Source of the DNA: an uncultured Oscillospiraceae bacterium
GTDB lineage: Bacteria; Bacillota; Clostridia; Oscillospirales; Oscillospiraceae
Direction of reading: 5' to 3'
Length of the DNA: 8,516 nucleotides
Assembly (NCBI GenBank): GCA_910584835.1
Contig: CAJUEG010000098.1
Span: 1-8,516 of the forward strand
The notes below the pieces were generated by a model. The model made no database searches and was not told where the DNA came from. It saw only the letters and a list, made by a program, of their open reading frames with translations. The translations under genes were made by a program, and so were the position numbers. This document shows, one piece after another, positions 1-6,377 of the stretch (position 1 is its first letter; each line of letters opens with the position of its first letter).

Positions 1-1
1 C

Positions 2-2338
2 CTCGTGTTTCTCAATGAGCCTCTGTGCAGTTTGACACTGAAGAAACTGGATTCTGTGACCGGAAAACCGATCCCCAATACAGAATTTACCGTGAAGGAC
101 GGAAACGGCAATGTGCTGGGCCGCTATACCACTGGCAAGGACGGCACTGTGACCGTGTCCGGGCTCGTTCCCGGCAGCACGGTGGTTGTGTCTGAAAGCA
201 AAGTCCCCAGCGGCTATGTCCTCAACACCACCCCCCAGACCATCATCGTTAAGAATGGCAGCAATACGCTGAGCATTGGTGGTACCGGAACAGTCGGCGG
301 GAACAACGGCGGCACCGGTGTTGACGGCGGTACCGGTGACGGAAATGATCTGGTCTTTGAAAACGATCCTAAGACCCGCCTTGTTATTGAGAAGTACATC
401 ACTGGCACCACCACTCCGCTGCAGGGGGTGACTTTCTTGGTTACGGAATCCAATGGCCAGGTGGTAGGCAGCTCTAACGGCGAGTTTGTGACCGATGAAA
501 ATGGCCGCATTGTGATTGAGGGGTTGGAGCCTGGCGTCACCATTATCGCCAAGGAAATCAGGACATTGGAGGGCTACGTCCTCGACACCACACCCAAATC
601 CATCAAAATTGAAGTCGGAGACGCACAGACCCTGCGCTTCTTCAACGCAAAGCAGGGAACCATCGTAATCCGCAAGCTGGACAAGCAGACGAACGAGCCG
701 CTGGCCGGTGTGGAGTTCCAAATTACCTACTCGGACGGCAGCTATCTGGACGACGACTACGGCCATCTGTCCAGCAAGGGCCTATACAAAACCGATGCTA
801 ACGGGGAGATTCGCATTTCGGGTGTGGTTGGCACGCTGGTAATCACAGAAACCAAGCCCCTGTCCGGTTATGTGATGGACGAGGGTACTAAGACGCAGAC
901 CGTGTGCGTTAACGCCACCGATACGCAGACCATCACCGTGTATAACACAAGAATCGGGGGCCTCACCATCATCAAAAAGGACGAGGAGACCGGAGCGCGT
1001 ATCAAGGGCGTCGAGTTTGAAGTCCGCAAGCTGAATGGGGAGATCATTGGTACCTACACCACTGATGCCAGGGGCGTCATCAGTCTGCCCCAGGCCGAGA
1101 AGGGATGGTATCAGGTGGTGGAAATCAAAGCCGCCAAGGGCTATAAATTAGATGATACACCCTACCAAATCGAGGTGAAGGACGGCGGCACCGCCACCCT
1201 GGAGATTACCAACCGGCAGAGCGGCAGTGCCCTGATCCACAAGATCGACAGTGTGACTGGTAAGGGGATTTATGGAGTTAAGTTCCTTCTCTCCGATGCA
1301 AAAGGCAACCCCGTGGGCACTTACGAGAGCGATAATGAGGGGTATGTCTATATCGACAAGGAACTGGCGGACGGCAGGTATACCATCCGGGAAATCGAGT
1401 GTGCGGAGGGCTATATTCTGGATACTCAGCCCAAAACCGTCTATGTGGAATATGGCGGATGTACCACCATCACTTGGAAGAACACCGCCATCACCGGCCA
1501 GATCCAGGTCTGGAAGAAATCCGCAGATGACAACGCCATCAACGGCTTCCCCGCCGGCACTCCTCTGGAGGGTGCTGTTTTCGAGATCTACGATAAAGCA
1601 AATCGGCTGGTGGACACCATCAAGAGCGACCGCCGGGGGTTGGCGGTATCCAAACAGCTTCCCTTGGGTCGCTATACCCTGAAAGAGGTGACCAGCCCCG
1701 CCTATTACAGCCCTGCCAGCGAGACTGTTACCGTCTACCTGGAGCATGAAGGCCAAATCGTGCAGATAGAGGTCTTGAACAAGAGCGTCTACACCCATGT
1801 GTCCGTGAGAAAGAGCGGCTATACCCAAGTGGTTCCTGGCCAGTCCATTCGGTACACGTTCAAGGAGATTGGCAACAACTCCACGGTGCCCCTGGATAAC
1901 TTCTTCTGGCGCGACACACTGCCCACAGATGCGGTTCGGCTGGACAAGATCATCACCGGCACCTGGTCGGCCAAGCTCACCTATAAGGCCGTTTTCCGCA
2001 CCAACGTCAACGGGGAATATCGCACACTGGCAGACAACCTGGACACCCAGCGCAGCTATACCTTGGATGCCTCGCCTGCCGCACTTGGGCTGGCCAGCAA
2101 CGAGTATGTCACTGAGGTGATGTTCCTTTTCGGCCGGGTACCTGCGGGCTTCAAGCAGATGCAGACCCCGTATATCTATTGCAATGTGCTCTCCAGCGTC
2201 ACCCACGAGTACCGGTTTGCCAACAAGACCGATGTGGGCGGTACATGGCAGGGCCAGTGGATCATGGCCAATGACCGGTGGGTAACCATCGTCTACCGGG
2301 GCGGCCCCACACCCACCCTGCCCAGAACGGGCTATTGA
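2..2338 (+). CDS. SpaA/Cna-type isopeptide-repeat surface adhesin, C-terminal part (5' truncated by window)
   Basis: This is the C-terminal 778 codons of a large Gram-positive surface protein. A GTG at 5 could be read as a start, but the preceding codon and what follows (LVFLNEP) match the end of an internal repeat (LVFENDP at codons 116-122, counting the codon at 5 as 1). The frame therefore continues upstream of the window. Six CnaB-type beta-sandwich repeats (about codons 8-595) are followed by a DUF11-like domain: 'VPGQSIRYTF' and 'DTLP' at about 610-645 resemble the usual DUF11 core, and the domain runs to about 770. The protein ends at LPRTGY. CnaB repeats form self-generated Lys-Asn isopeptide bonds and build rigid stalks. 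Proteins of this class occur in Firmicute conjugative elements, where a role in mating-cell contact is plausible; that role is inference. No sortase or transmembrane tail is visible. It lies 71 bases upstream of the VirB6-like gene on the same strand, so it is likely part of the transfer operon. Confidence 0.88.
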   Translation, partial: LVFLNEPLCSLTLKKLDSVTGKPIPNTEFTVKDGNGNVLGRYTTGKDGTVTVSGLVPGSTVVVSESKVPSGYVLNTTPQTIIVKNGSNTLSIGGTGTVGGNNGGTGVDGGTGDGNDLVFENDPKTRLVIEKYITGTTTPLQGVTFLVTESNGQVVGSSNGEFVTDENGRIVIEGLEPGVTIIAKEIRTLEGYVLDTTPKSIKIEVGDAQTLRFFNAKQGTIVIRKLDKQTNEPLAGVEFQITYSDGSYLDDDYGHLSSKGLYKTDANGEIRISGVVGTLVITETKPLSGYVMDEGTKTQTVCVNATDTQTITVYNTRIGGLTIIKKDEETGARIKGVEFEVRKLNGEIIGTYTTDARGVISLPQAEKGWYQVVEIKAAKGYKLDDTPYQIEVKDGGTATLEITNRQSGSALIHKIDSVTGKGIYGVKFLLSDAKGNPVGTYESDNEGYVYIDKELADGRYTIREIECAEGYILDTQPKTVYVEYGGCTTITWKNTAITGQIQVWKKSADDNAINGFPAGTPLEGAVFEIYDKANRLVDTIKSDRRGLAVSKQLPLGRYTLKEVTSPAYYSPASETVTVYLEHEGQIVQIEVLNKSVYTHVSVRKSGYTQVVPGQSIRYTFKEIGNNSTVPLDNFFWRDTLPTDAVRLDKIITGTWSAKLTYKAVFRTNVNGEYRTLADNLDTQRSYTLDASPAALGLASNEYVTEVMFLFGRVPAGFKQMQTPYIYCNVLSSVTHEYRFANKTDVGGTWQGQWIMANDRWVTIVYRGGPTPTLPRTGY
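26..1792 (+). repeat. Six CnaB isopeptide-forming repeats within the adhesin
   Basis: Six divergent protein repeats of about 90-110 residues lie head to tail. Each begins with a strand ending in Lys (K-x-D-x-x-T-G type), has a Glu just before a 'GY' (or 'YY') element, and ends with an Asn-containing strand. With the codon at 5 as residue 1, the predicted Lys/Glu/Asn triads are 14/64/120, 130/184/214, 224/282/314, 324/373/403, 413/463/493 and 504/561/592. None is missing a triad member, so all six could form an intramolecular isopeptide bond by the known CnaB chemistry. Repeat 1 is longest because of a Gly/Asn-rich insert, and repeat 6 has an enlarged first loop ('DDNAINGFPAGTPLEG'). Confidence 0.85.
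278..349 (+). repeat. Gly/Thr/Asn/Asp-rich insert in CnaB repeat 1
   Basis: Codons 92-115 encode a low-complexity stretch built from short GGTG / GGNNGGTG / DGGTGDG units. The DNA shows matching degenerate direct repeats of the type ggcggyaccggtg at about 311 and 326. The insert sits just before the last strand (LVFENDP) that carries the isopeptide Asn, so it probably forms a flexible surface loop. The other five CnaB repeats lack it. Confidence 0.7.
2318..2335 (+). other. LPXTG-like sorting motif (LPRTGY) at the extreme C-terminus
   Basis: The last six codons before the TGA read L-P-R-T-G-Y, a match to the sortase LPXTG signature preceded by a Pro/Thr-rich spacer. A normal cell-wall sorting signal continues with about 20 hydrophobic residues and a positive tail; here translation stops at once. 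Neither read-through of the TGA nor either alternative frame downstream encodes a hydrophobic segment, so a simple recent frameshift does not explain the missing anchor. Confidence 0.75.
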
Positions 2339-2359
2339 TGTTCCAAAACACGCACGCTC

Positions 2360-2389
2360 GGGGGCGGCGGCTGTAAAGCTGCCGCCCTC
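2360..2389 (+). promoter_or_regulatory. GC-rich intercistronic hairpin with GTAA (GNRA) loop
   Basis: Positions 2362-2372 pair with 2377-2387 (11 pairs, one G-U) around the tetraloop GTAA at 2373-2376. Two further basal pairs at 2360-2361/2388-2389 extend it to 13. There is no T-run after the stem, so it does not look like a classical intrinsic terminator. It sits between the adhesin stop codon and the ribosome binding site of the VirB6-like gene. It could stabilise or mark a processing point in the mRNA, or tune downstream translation; the function is inferred. Confidence 0.6.
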
Positions 2390-2402
2390 AGACCATGAGG
2401 TG
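2386..2402 (+). promoter_or_regulatory. Ribosome binding site of the VirB6-like gene, with a small overlapping inverted repeat
   Basis: GAGGTG at 2397-2402 lies 7 bases before the ATG at 2410 and fixes that start. The same bases are part of a 5-bp inverted repeat, CCTCA (2386-2390) and TGAGG (2396-2400), with a 5-base loop. This small stem would cover the ribosome binding site, and it shares bases 2386-2389 with the foot of the large hairpin, so the two structures compete. Any switch-like behaviour is speculative because the small stem is weak. Confidence 0.45.
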
Positions 2403-2409
2403 ATATTCA

Positions 2410-4806
2410 ATGTTAGATTGGATTTTTGAAGGCGCAGCAAATTGGGTGGCCAGCATCATGACCCAGATCATGGACGCCATCTCCGGCCTTTTCCTGGAGG
2501 CGCTGGGCACAGATATGACGGCGATGGAGGAGTATTTCCCCTTTGCCGTCAGCGCCTACACAGTGGTCCAGTACATGGCTTGGGCACTGCTGTTCCTGGT
2601 CGTGGCTTGGCAGTTGTTCCGGGCTTTTGGCGGGCCGCTCACCGAGGCGGAGAATCCCCTGCATCTTCTGGCCCGGGGCGGGATCTTCGCCATCCTGATC
2701 ACTTACGCCAAGCCCATTTTCAGCCTGCTGCTGAATATTGCCCGCGCACCCTACACTGCTCTGATGGATACGTCCATGGCACCGAGCAATTTTACGTTTG
2801 CCGGTATCCAGCAGGTACTGAGCAATGGACTGACCACCATCGTATCGGTAGCCACCGTTGTGGGCCTTATTCTGCTGATTATCCTGATGATCGCCCTGGC
2901 CTGGAACTACTTCAAGCTCCTGCTGGAAACGGTGGAGCGGTATGTGCTGGTGGGCGTCCTCTGCTATACATCGCCGCTGGCCTACGCTATGGGCGCGTCC
3001 AAGGCGACCTCGCGGGTCTTCCAGTCCTGGTGCCGGATGGTGGGCTCCCAGTTGTTGCTACTGGTTCTTAACGTCTGGTTCCTGCGGGCCTTCGACTCCT
3101 CCGTGGGTCAGTTTATCGCCAACGGCGGTGCGCTGACCAGTGGGCAGGGCAGTATCTTCCTTTGGCTGTTCTGTGCGCTGGCGCTGCTGAAGATTGCCCA
3201 AAAATGTGACAGCTACCTGGCCGCACTGGGCCTTTCCGTTGCACAGACCGGCAGCAGCATGGGCATTGAGATGATGATGGCAGCCCGGGTCCTCACCGGT
3301 TTTTCCAAGGGCGGCGGGAGTGCGGCGTCCATGTTCGGCGGTGCGGGGAAAACCGGCGCCGCTGCGGGCGGCGCTGCCAGCACAGCGGCAGGCGGCGCAA
3401 CAGGCGGCATCCTCTCAGGATTTGCCAGCCGGTATAAGCCCAACAGCTTTGTCCGTGACGCAGTGGTTGATGGAGGCTCCCGCATGGGAACAGGCGGCAG
3501 CGTGGGCTTTGTGGGCCGCGCCTTTGGCGGTATGGCCGCACGCAATGGCGCGACCCTCACCGCAGAGTCTGTATCCTCAGTGGCCAGCCGCCCACCCAAG
3601 GTCTCCGGTACCATCGCCGGCGACATCGCGGATCGCAGCCTGCCCAACTATATGCCGCAGATGGCCAGCGGGGCGGCAGGCAATATGAAGTATACCGATA
3701 CGCAGATCACCGGCGGCCATATCAGCACCAAGGCTGTGGGGCCGGACGGGAAACAGGCCAATGTGGAGCTGTTCAGTGCCGCTCAGTATGATAGGCCGGA
3801 CAGCCCGCATAAGCAGATCCAGGCTGCGGACGGGAGCCAGTGGTATCAAGTGGCTTCCGGCGAGGGACGGGACGCATTTTACGCCGCCCCCAACTTCACC
3901 GGCGACTCCTCCGAAGCGCCCCAGGTATCTGAAGCATTCCCCAGCGCCCCCCAGGATACGGTACTGCGCACGGTGGACGAAGGCACCATGGAAGCCAGCT
4001 ACCCAGACGGCAGCAATGCCTTGTGGTACAGCAGCGCCTTCTATCAGGAGCCGGATGCGCCCCATGAGGTTATCCAAGGTTCCGACGGCCTGAGCTGGTA
4101 CGCCATGACGCCCCATGCTGCACCGCCACAGTTTGACTCTGGTACTGGTCCCGCACCGCAATTTGATGCCGGAGCGGGTGCTGCGCCTCAGCCTGGCGTT
4201 GGGCCGGGTGCAGCGTCCTCGCTTGACGGCGGGGAAGGTGTGCCGCCCCCGTCTGGTGCCGGGGTGAACACTTCTGCTCCGCTTGGCGTTGGAGCAGCCC
4301 CAGTACCGCAGCCTGAAGCAGGCGGCGGTGCTGGCACATTGGGACACGCTCCATCCGGCACAGGCACTTACGGATTCTCTGCGGATGTGCCAGCTGGTCC
4401 CGGCAGTGCTGCCGCATATAACCAAGCGCTCTTTGGGCAGTTTATGCCCGGCTTTACCCAGGAGGTCACAACCGTGGACAGTTCCCGCACCTGTGACGGT
4501 GTGCTGGAGGTGCGCCACGCGGATGGGTCTGGGACCGCGTTCTATGACCGCACCAGATACCAGCCGCCCAGGGGCGACTACCATGTCTATGAGGACAGCG
4601 GCGGCGGGCAGTGGTATGCGATCCCTGGCGTTGCGTCTGTGGAGCGCAAACCCGTCTATCAGGACGGCAAGCCTGTATATGACGGAGATATTCTGCGGAC
4701 TGTCAATGTGGAGTCCGTACGCTACGCTTCCACGCCCACACAGTTTGCGCCTACCCCCAAGCGGCGGCCGGTCAGCGACCATAAACCGCCAAAACGCAAA
4801 ACCTGA
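2410..4806 (+). CDS. VirB6/TrbL-like conjugal transfer membrane protein with long repetitive C-terminal region
   Basis: This 798-residue protein has about six hydrophobic segments in its first third (roughly residues 47-70, 88-112, 141-165, 177-195, 212-230 and 246-263). A segment reading KCDSYLAALGLSVAQTG follows at about 266-282, a pattern I associate with TrbL/VirB6-like proteins of Firmicute conjugative elements. VirB6/TrbL proteins form the inner-membrane channel of type IV secretion systems. Residues about 298-345 are Gly/Ala/Ser-rich. The remaining half is soluble and low in hydrophobicity; it contains three related 'DG...WY' units and a Pro/Ala/Gly decapeptide array, and ends in a basic tail (KRRPVSDHKPPKRKT). 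The ATG follows a good GAGGTG site. Its neighbours (adhesin, peptidase, PrgI, VirB4) support the assignment. The family call rests on topology, the conserved segment and context; the function of the C-terminal half is unknown. Confidence 0.8.
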   Translation: MLDWIFEGAANWVASIMTQIMDAISGLFLEALGTDMTAMEEYFPFAVSAYTVVQYMAWALLFLVVAWQLFRAFGGPLTEAENPLHLLARGGIFAILITYAKPIFSLLLNIARAPYTALMDTSMAPSNFTFAGIQQVLSNGLTTIVSVATVVGLILLIILMIALAWNYFKLLLETVERYVLVGVLCYTSPLAYAMGASKATSRVFQSWCRMVGSQLLLLVLNVWFLRAFDSSVGQFIANGGALTSGQGSIFLWLFCALALLKIAQKCDSYLAALGLSVAQTGSSMGIEMMMAARVLTGFSKGGGSAASMFGGAGKTGAAAGGAASTAAGGATGGILSGFASRYKPNSFVRDAVVDGGSRMGTGGSVGFVGRAFGGMAARNGATLTAESVSSVASRPPKVSGTIAGDIADRSLPNYMPQMASGAAGNMKYTDTQITGGHISTKAVGPDGKQANVELFSAAQYDRPDSPHKQIQAADGSQWYQVASGEGRDAFYAAPNFTGDSSEAPQVSEAFPSAPQDTVLRTVDEGTMEASYPDGSNALWYSSAFYQEPDAPHEVIQGSDGLSWYAMTPHAAPPQFDSGTGPAPQFDAGAGAAPQPGVGPGAASSLDGGEGVPPPSGAGVNTSAPLGVGAAPVPQPEAGGGAGTLGHAPSGTGTYGFSADVPAGPGSAAAYNQALFGQFMPGFTQEVTTVDSSRTCDGVLEVRHADGSGTAFYDRTRYQPPRGDYHVYEDSGGGQWYAIPGVASVERKPVYQDGKPVYDGDILRTVNVESVRYASTPTQFAPTPKRRPVSDHKPPKRKT
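3745..4614 (+). repeat. Three degenerate 'DG...WY' protein units in the VirB6-like C-terminal half
   Basis: Three segments share the pattern DG, an aromatic about 6-9 residues on, a Y-x-x-P element, then a DG or GG immediately before WY(A/Q). They span residues 446-478 (ending DGSQWYQ), 533-563 (DGLSWYA) and 705-735 (GGGQWYA). The DG-to-W spacing is 32, 30 and 30 residues. Units 2 and 3 are also preceded by a T-V-D element, and a partial copy (ILRTVNVES at about 761-769) occurs near the C-terminus. Each unit is probably a small beta-rich fold; I do not recognise it as a named domain. Confidence 0.65.
4120..4359 (+). repeat. 30-bp-period degenerate tandem array encoding Pro/Ala/Gly decapeptides
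   Basis: Read in frame from 4120, the protein falls into ten-residue units: APPQFDSGTG, PAPQFDAGAG, AAPQPGVGPG, AASSLDGGEG, then weaker VPPPSGAGVN, TSAPLGVGAA, PVPQPEAGGG and AGTLGHAPSG. The first four are clear, the next three plausible, the last marginal. The array separates the second and third 'DG...WY' units and probably acts as a flexible, extended linker. In-frame tandem units like these can gain or lose copies by slippage without breaking the gene. Confidence 0.65.
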
Positions 4807-4808
4807 CC

Positions 4809-4844
4809 GATGGCCCGCACAATCTGACCGGTGTGCGGGCCGTC
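4809..4844 (+). promoter_or_regulatory. Intercistronic inverted repeat/hairpin without U-tract
   Basis: GGCCCGCAC at 4812-4820 is a perfect inverted repeat of GTGCGGGCC at 4833-4841. Outer pairs at 4809-4811/4842-4844 (one G-U) and an inner A-T pair at 4821/4832 give about 13 pairs around a 10-base loop. It begins 2 bases after the stop codon of the VirB6-like gene and ends 24 bases before the next ATG. No T-run follows, so termination is unlikely or partial. mRNA stabilisation, processing or Rho-linked attenuation are options that cannot be separated by eye. Confidence 0.6.
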
Positions 4845-4855
4845 CCATATTCCAT

Positions 4856-4863
4856 AGGAGGTG
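4856..4863 (+). promoter_or_regulatory. Strong ribosome binding site setting the start of the NlpC/P60 gene at 4869
   Basis: AGGAGGTG lies 5 bases before the ATG at 4869. The reading frame is open further upstream and a GTG occurs at 4833, but that codon sits inside the hairpin arm and has no ribosome binding site, so 4869 is the preferred start (502 residues). Confidence 0.85.
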
Positions 4864-4868
4864 GTTCC

Positions 4869-6377
4869 ATGTCTGATGAACAGCAGCGCTTTGGCGATGG
4901 CCAGGACGATTATCTGAAAGGCGCACAGAAGGCGGCGGAGGCCGCCAAAAAAGCGGGTGCGGCCTCGGCAAAATCCGCAGGATCCGCTGCCGCCGGGGAG
5001 GCGACCGCCAATGCCGCTGCTGCGGTAACCAAAGCAGGAGTCACAGGCGGGAAGGCAGCCGCCGAGATTGCGGCGGGTACAGCCGCAGGCGGTCCCTGGG
5101 GTGCAATTTTGTCGGCGGCCTGGTTCTTGCGGCACACCTTGTTTAAGGTGCTGATCTTTATCTGTCTGTTCCTGCTCTTTATCATTGTGGGCATCGTATC
5201 GCTGCCCTCCATAGTTGTCAACAATCTCTTTCACACTGACCCCTCTACCGTTGACATCAATGCCCCCACAAGTATAACTGCCAGTTTTGACGATGTATCC
5301 GGCGTGGTTTCCGACTGCATTCAGAACGGCTATGATATGGCTCTGGCACAAGTGGAACAGATCATCGCCCAGGGTGGGTACGACCGTGAGCTGTCCATGG
5401 AGGCGCTGATCAACAACGGGCTGATCTCTGCCGACTACGATACCTGCTATACCCTGGCGGCCTACTCAGCCTCCATGCAGCAACGCGGTACCACCAAGGC
5501 GGACATGAAGGCCAAGCTGGATGCTGTTGCCGGGCAAATGTTCGCAGTTACCTATGAAGTGAAAGAAACCACAAAAACGGTGGTGCCGGAAGTCCAAGAA
5601 GGTGAGGAACTGGGAGCACCCGAGACGGTTACGGTCCAGTATGTGGTCTGCACCATCCACCCATTTGACCAATCTGTGATCTTGACCGCGTTTGGCATCG
5701 ACACCTCCGCCCAGTATGACCAGTTCAATCTGACATACGGCGAGGCCATCACCAACATGTCCAACGCCTTGAAGATGACCATGTACGGGTCCCTGACCAG
5801 CGGCACAGTGCCGCCGATCACCGATGCTGAGCTGAATGCCTACCTGAACAGTCTCACATGCAGCGGCACCCGGAAGGAATTGATGCGGGCGGCCCTGTCC
5901 CTGGTAGGCCGTGTCCCGTATTTCTGGGGCGGCAAGAGCGCACCAGGCTGGAACGAGGCGTGGAACACGCCCCGGCTGGTGACCTCAGCGGGTTCCAGCA
6001 GCACCGGCACCATACGGCCCTACGGGCTTGACTGCTCCGGATTCACGGACTGGGTCTATAAAACGGCTCTGGGCATCAGCCTGCTAGATGGCTCCTGGAG
6101 CCAGTGGGATACTACCTACGCCATTACCGAAGCGGAACTGCTGCCCGGCGACATTGGCTTTATGGCAGCGCCGGGAACAGTGCCTGTCAATCATGTATTG
6201 CTCTACGCTGGCCGCAGCGCCGATGGCAAGCAGATGTGGGTCCACTGCTCCAGCAGTGCGGGCGGTGTGGCGCTCAACTCGCCGACCTATGTGACCCAGT
6301 TCCGCCGCAGGAAGGATATCGACCTGGAGGCAGACTTCACGCCTGCTCCCATAGAACAAGGAGTCAACGATGGCTGA
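4869..6377 (+). CDS. Membrane-anchored NlpC/P60 (C40) peptidoglycan peptidase of the transfer system
   Basis: This 502-residue protein starts with a cytoplasmic Ala/Lys/Gly-rich region (about 15-85). One strong membrane segment follows at about 92-117 (VLIFICLFLLFIIVGIVSL). An extracytoplasmic region at 118-334 has no recognised domain, and an NlpC/P60 domain spans about 335-485. The catalytic set is visible: Cys389 in DCSGF, His442 in NHVLLY and His459 in WVHCS as the likely third residue. 'GRVPYFWGGKS' at the domain start is typical of the family. C40 enzymes cleave peptide stems of peptidoglycan; in conjugative systems such enzymes (VirB1-like role, compare Tn916 Orf14) open the wall for the channel. 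No second muramidase/lysozyme domain is visible, although some relatives have one. The gene overlaps the next one by 8 bases (ATGGCTGA), indicating translational coupling. The assignment is firm for the domain and inferred for the conjugation role. Confidence 0.88.
   Translation: MSDEQQRFGDGQDDYLKGAQKAAEAAKKAGAASAKSAGSAAAGEATANAAAAVTKAGVTGGKAAAEIAAGTAAGGPWGAILSAAWFLRHTLFKVLIFICLFLLFIIVGIVSLPSIVVNNLFHTDPSTVDINAPTSITASFDDVSGVVSDCIQNGYDMALAQVEQIIAQGGYDRELSMEALINNGLISADYDTCYTLAAYSASMQQRGTTKADMKAKLDAVAGQMFAVTYEVKETTKTVVPEVQEGEELGAPETVTVQYVVCTIHPFDQSVILTAFGIDTSAQYDQFNLTYGEAITNMSNALKMTMYGSLTSGTVPPITDAELNAYLNSLTCSGTRKELMRAALSLVGRVPYFWGGKSAPGWNEAWNTPRLVTSAGSSSTGTIRPYGLDCSGFTDWVYKTALGISLLDGSWSQWDTTYAITEAELLPGDIGFMAAPGTVPVNHVLLYAGRSADGKQMWVHCSSSAGGVALNSPTYVTQFRRRKDIDLEADFTPAPIEQGVNDG

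Noticed and set aside
5..7. GTG at 5 as the true start of the adhesin
   Set aside because: The sequence around it matches the end of an internal CnaB repeat, and no signal peptide follows; the gene continues upstream of the window.
2360..2389. Intrinsic transcription terminator after the adhesin
   Set aside because: The stem is strong but is followed by AGACCATGAGG with no T-run, and a co-directional gene begins 20 bases on.
1148..2440. Reverse-strand open frame of about 430 codons opposite the adhesin
   Set aside because: It is antisense to a convincing CnaB-repeat protein, has no recognisable domain, and long antisense frames are expected in GC-rich genes with strong codon bias.
3328..3357. 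GGAGKT in the VirB6-like protein as a possible P-loop
   Set aside because: It lies in a Gly/Ala/Ser-rich linker and lacks the first Gly of GxxxxGK(S/T) at residue 308 (Met there); no ATPase context.
4833..4868. Upstream GTG start adding 12 residues to the NlpC/P60 protein
   Set aside because: The GTG sits inside a hairpin arm without a ribosome binding site, while AGGAGGTG directly precedes the ATG at 4869.
3577..4971. Reverse-strand open frame of about 464 codons opposite the VirB6-like C-terminal half
   Set aside because: It spans a gene end, an intergenic hairpin and the next gene start, has no domain signature, and mirrors the biased codons of the sense gene.
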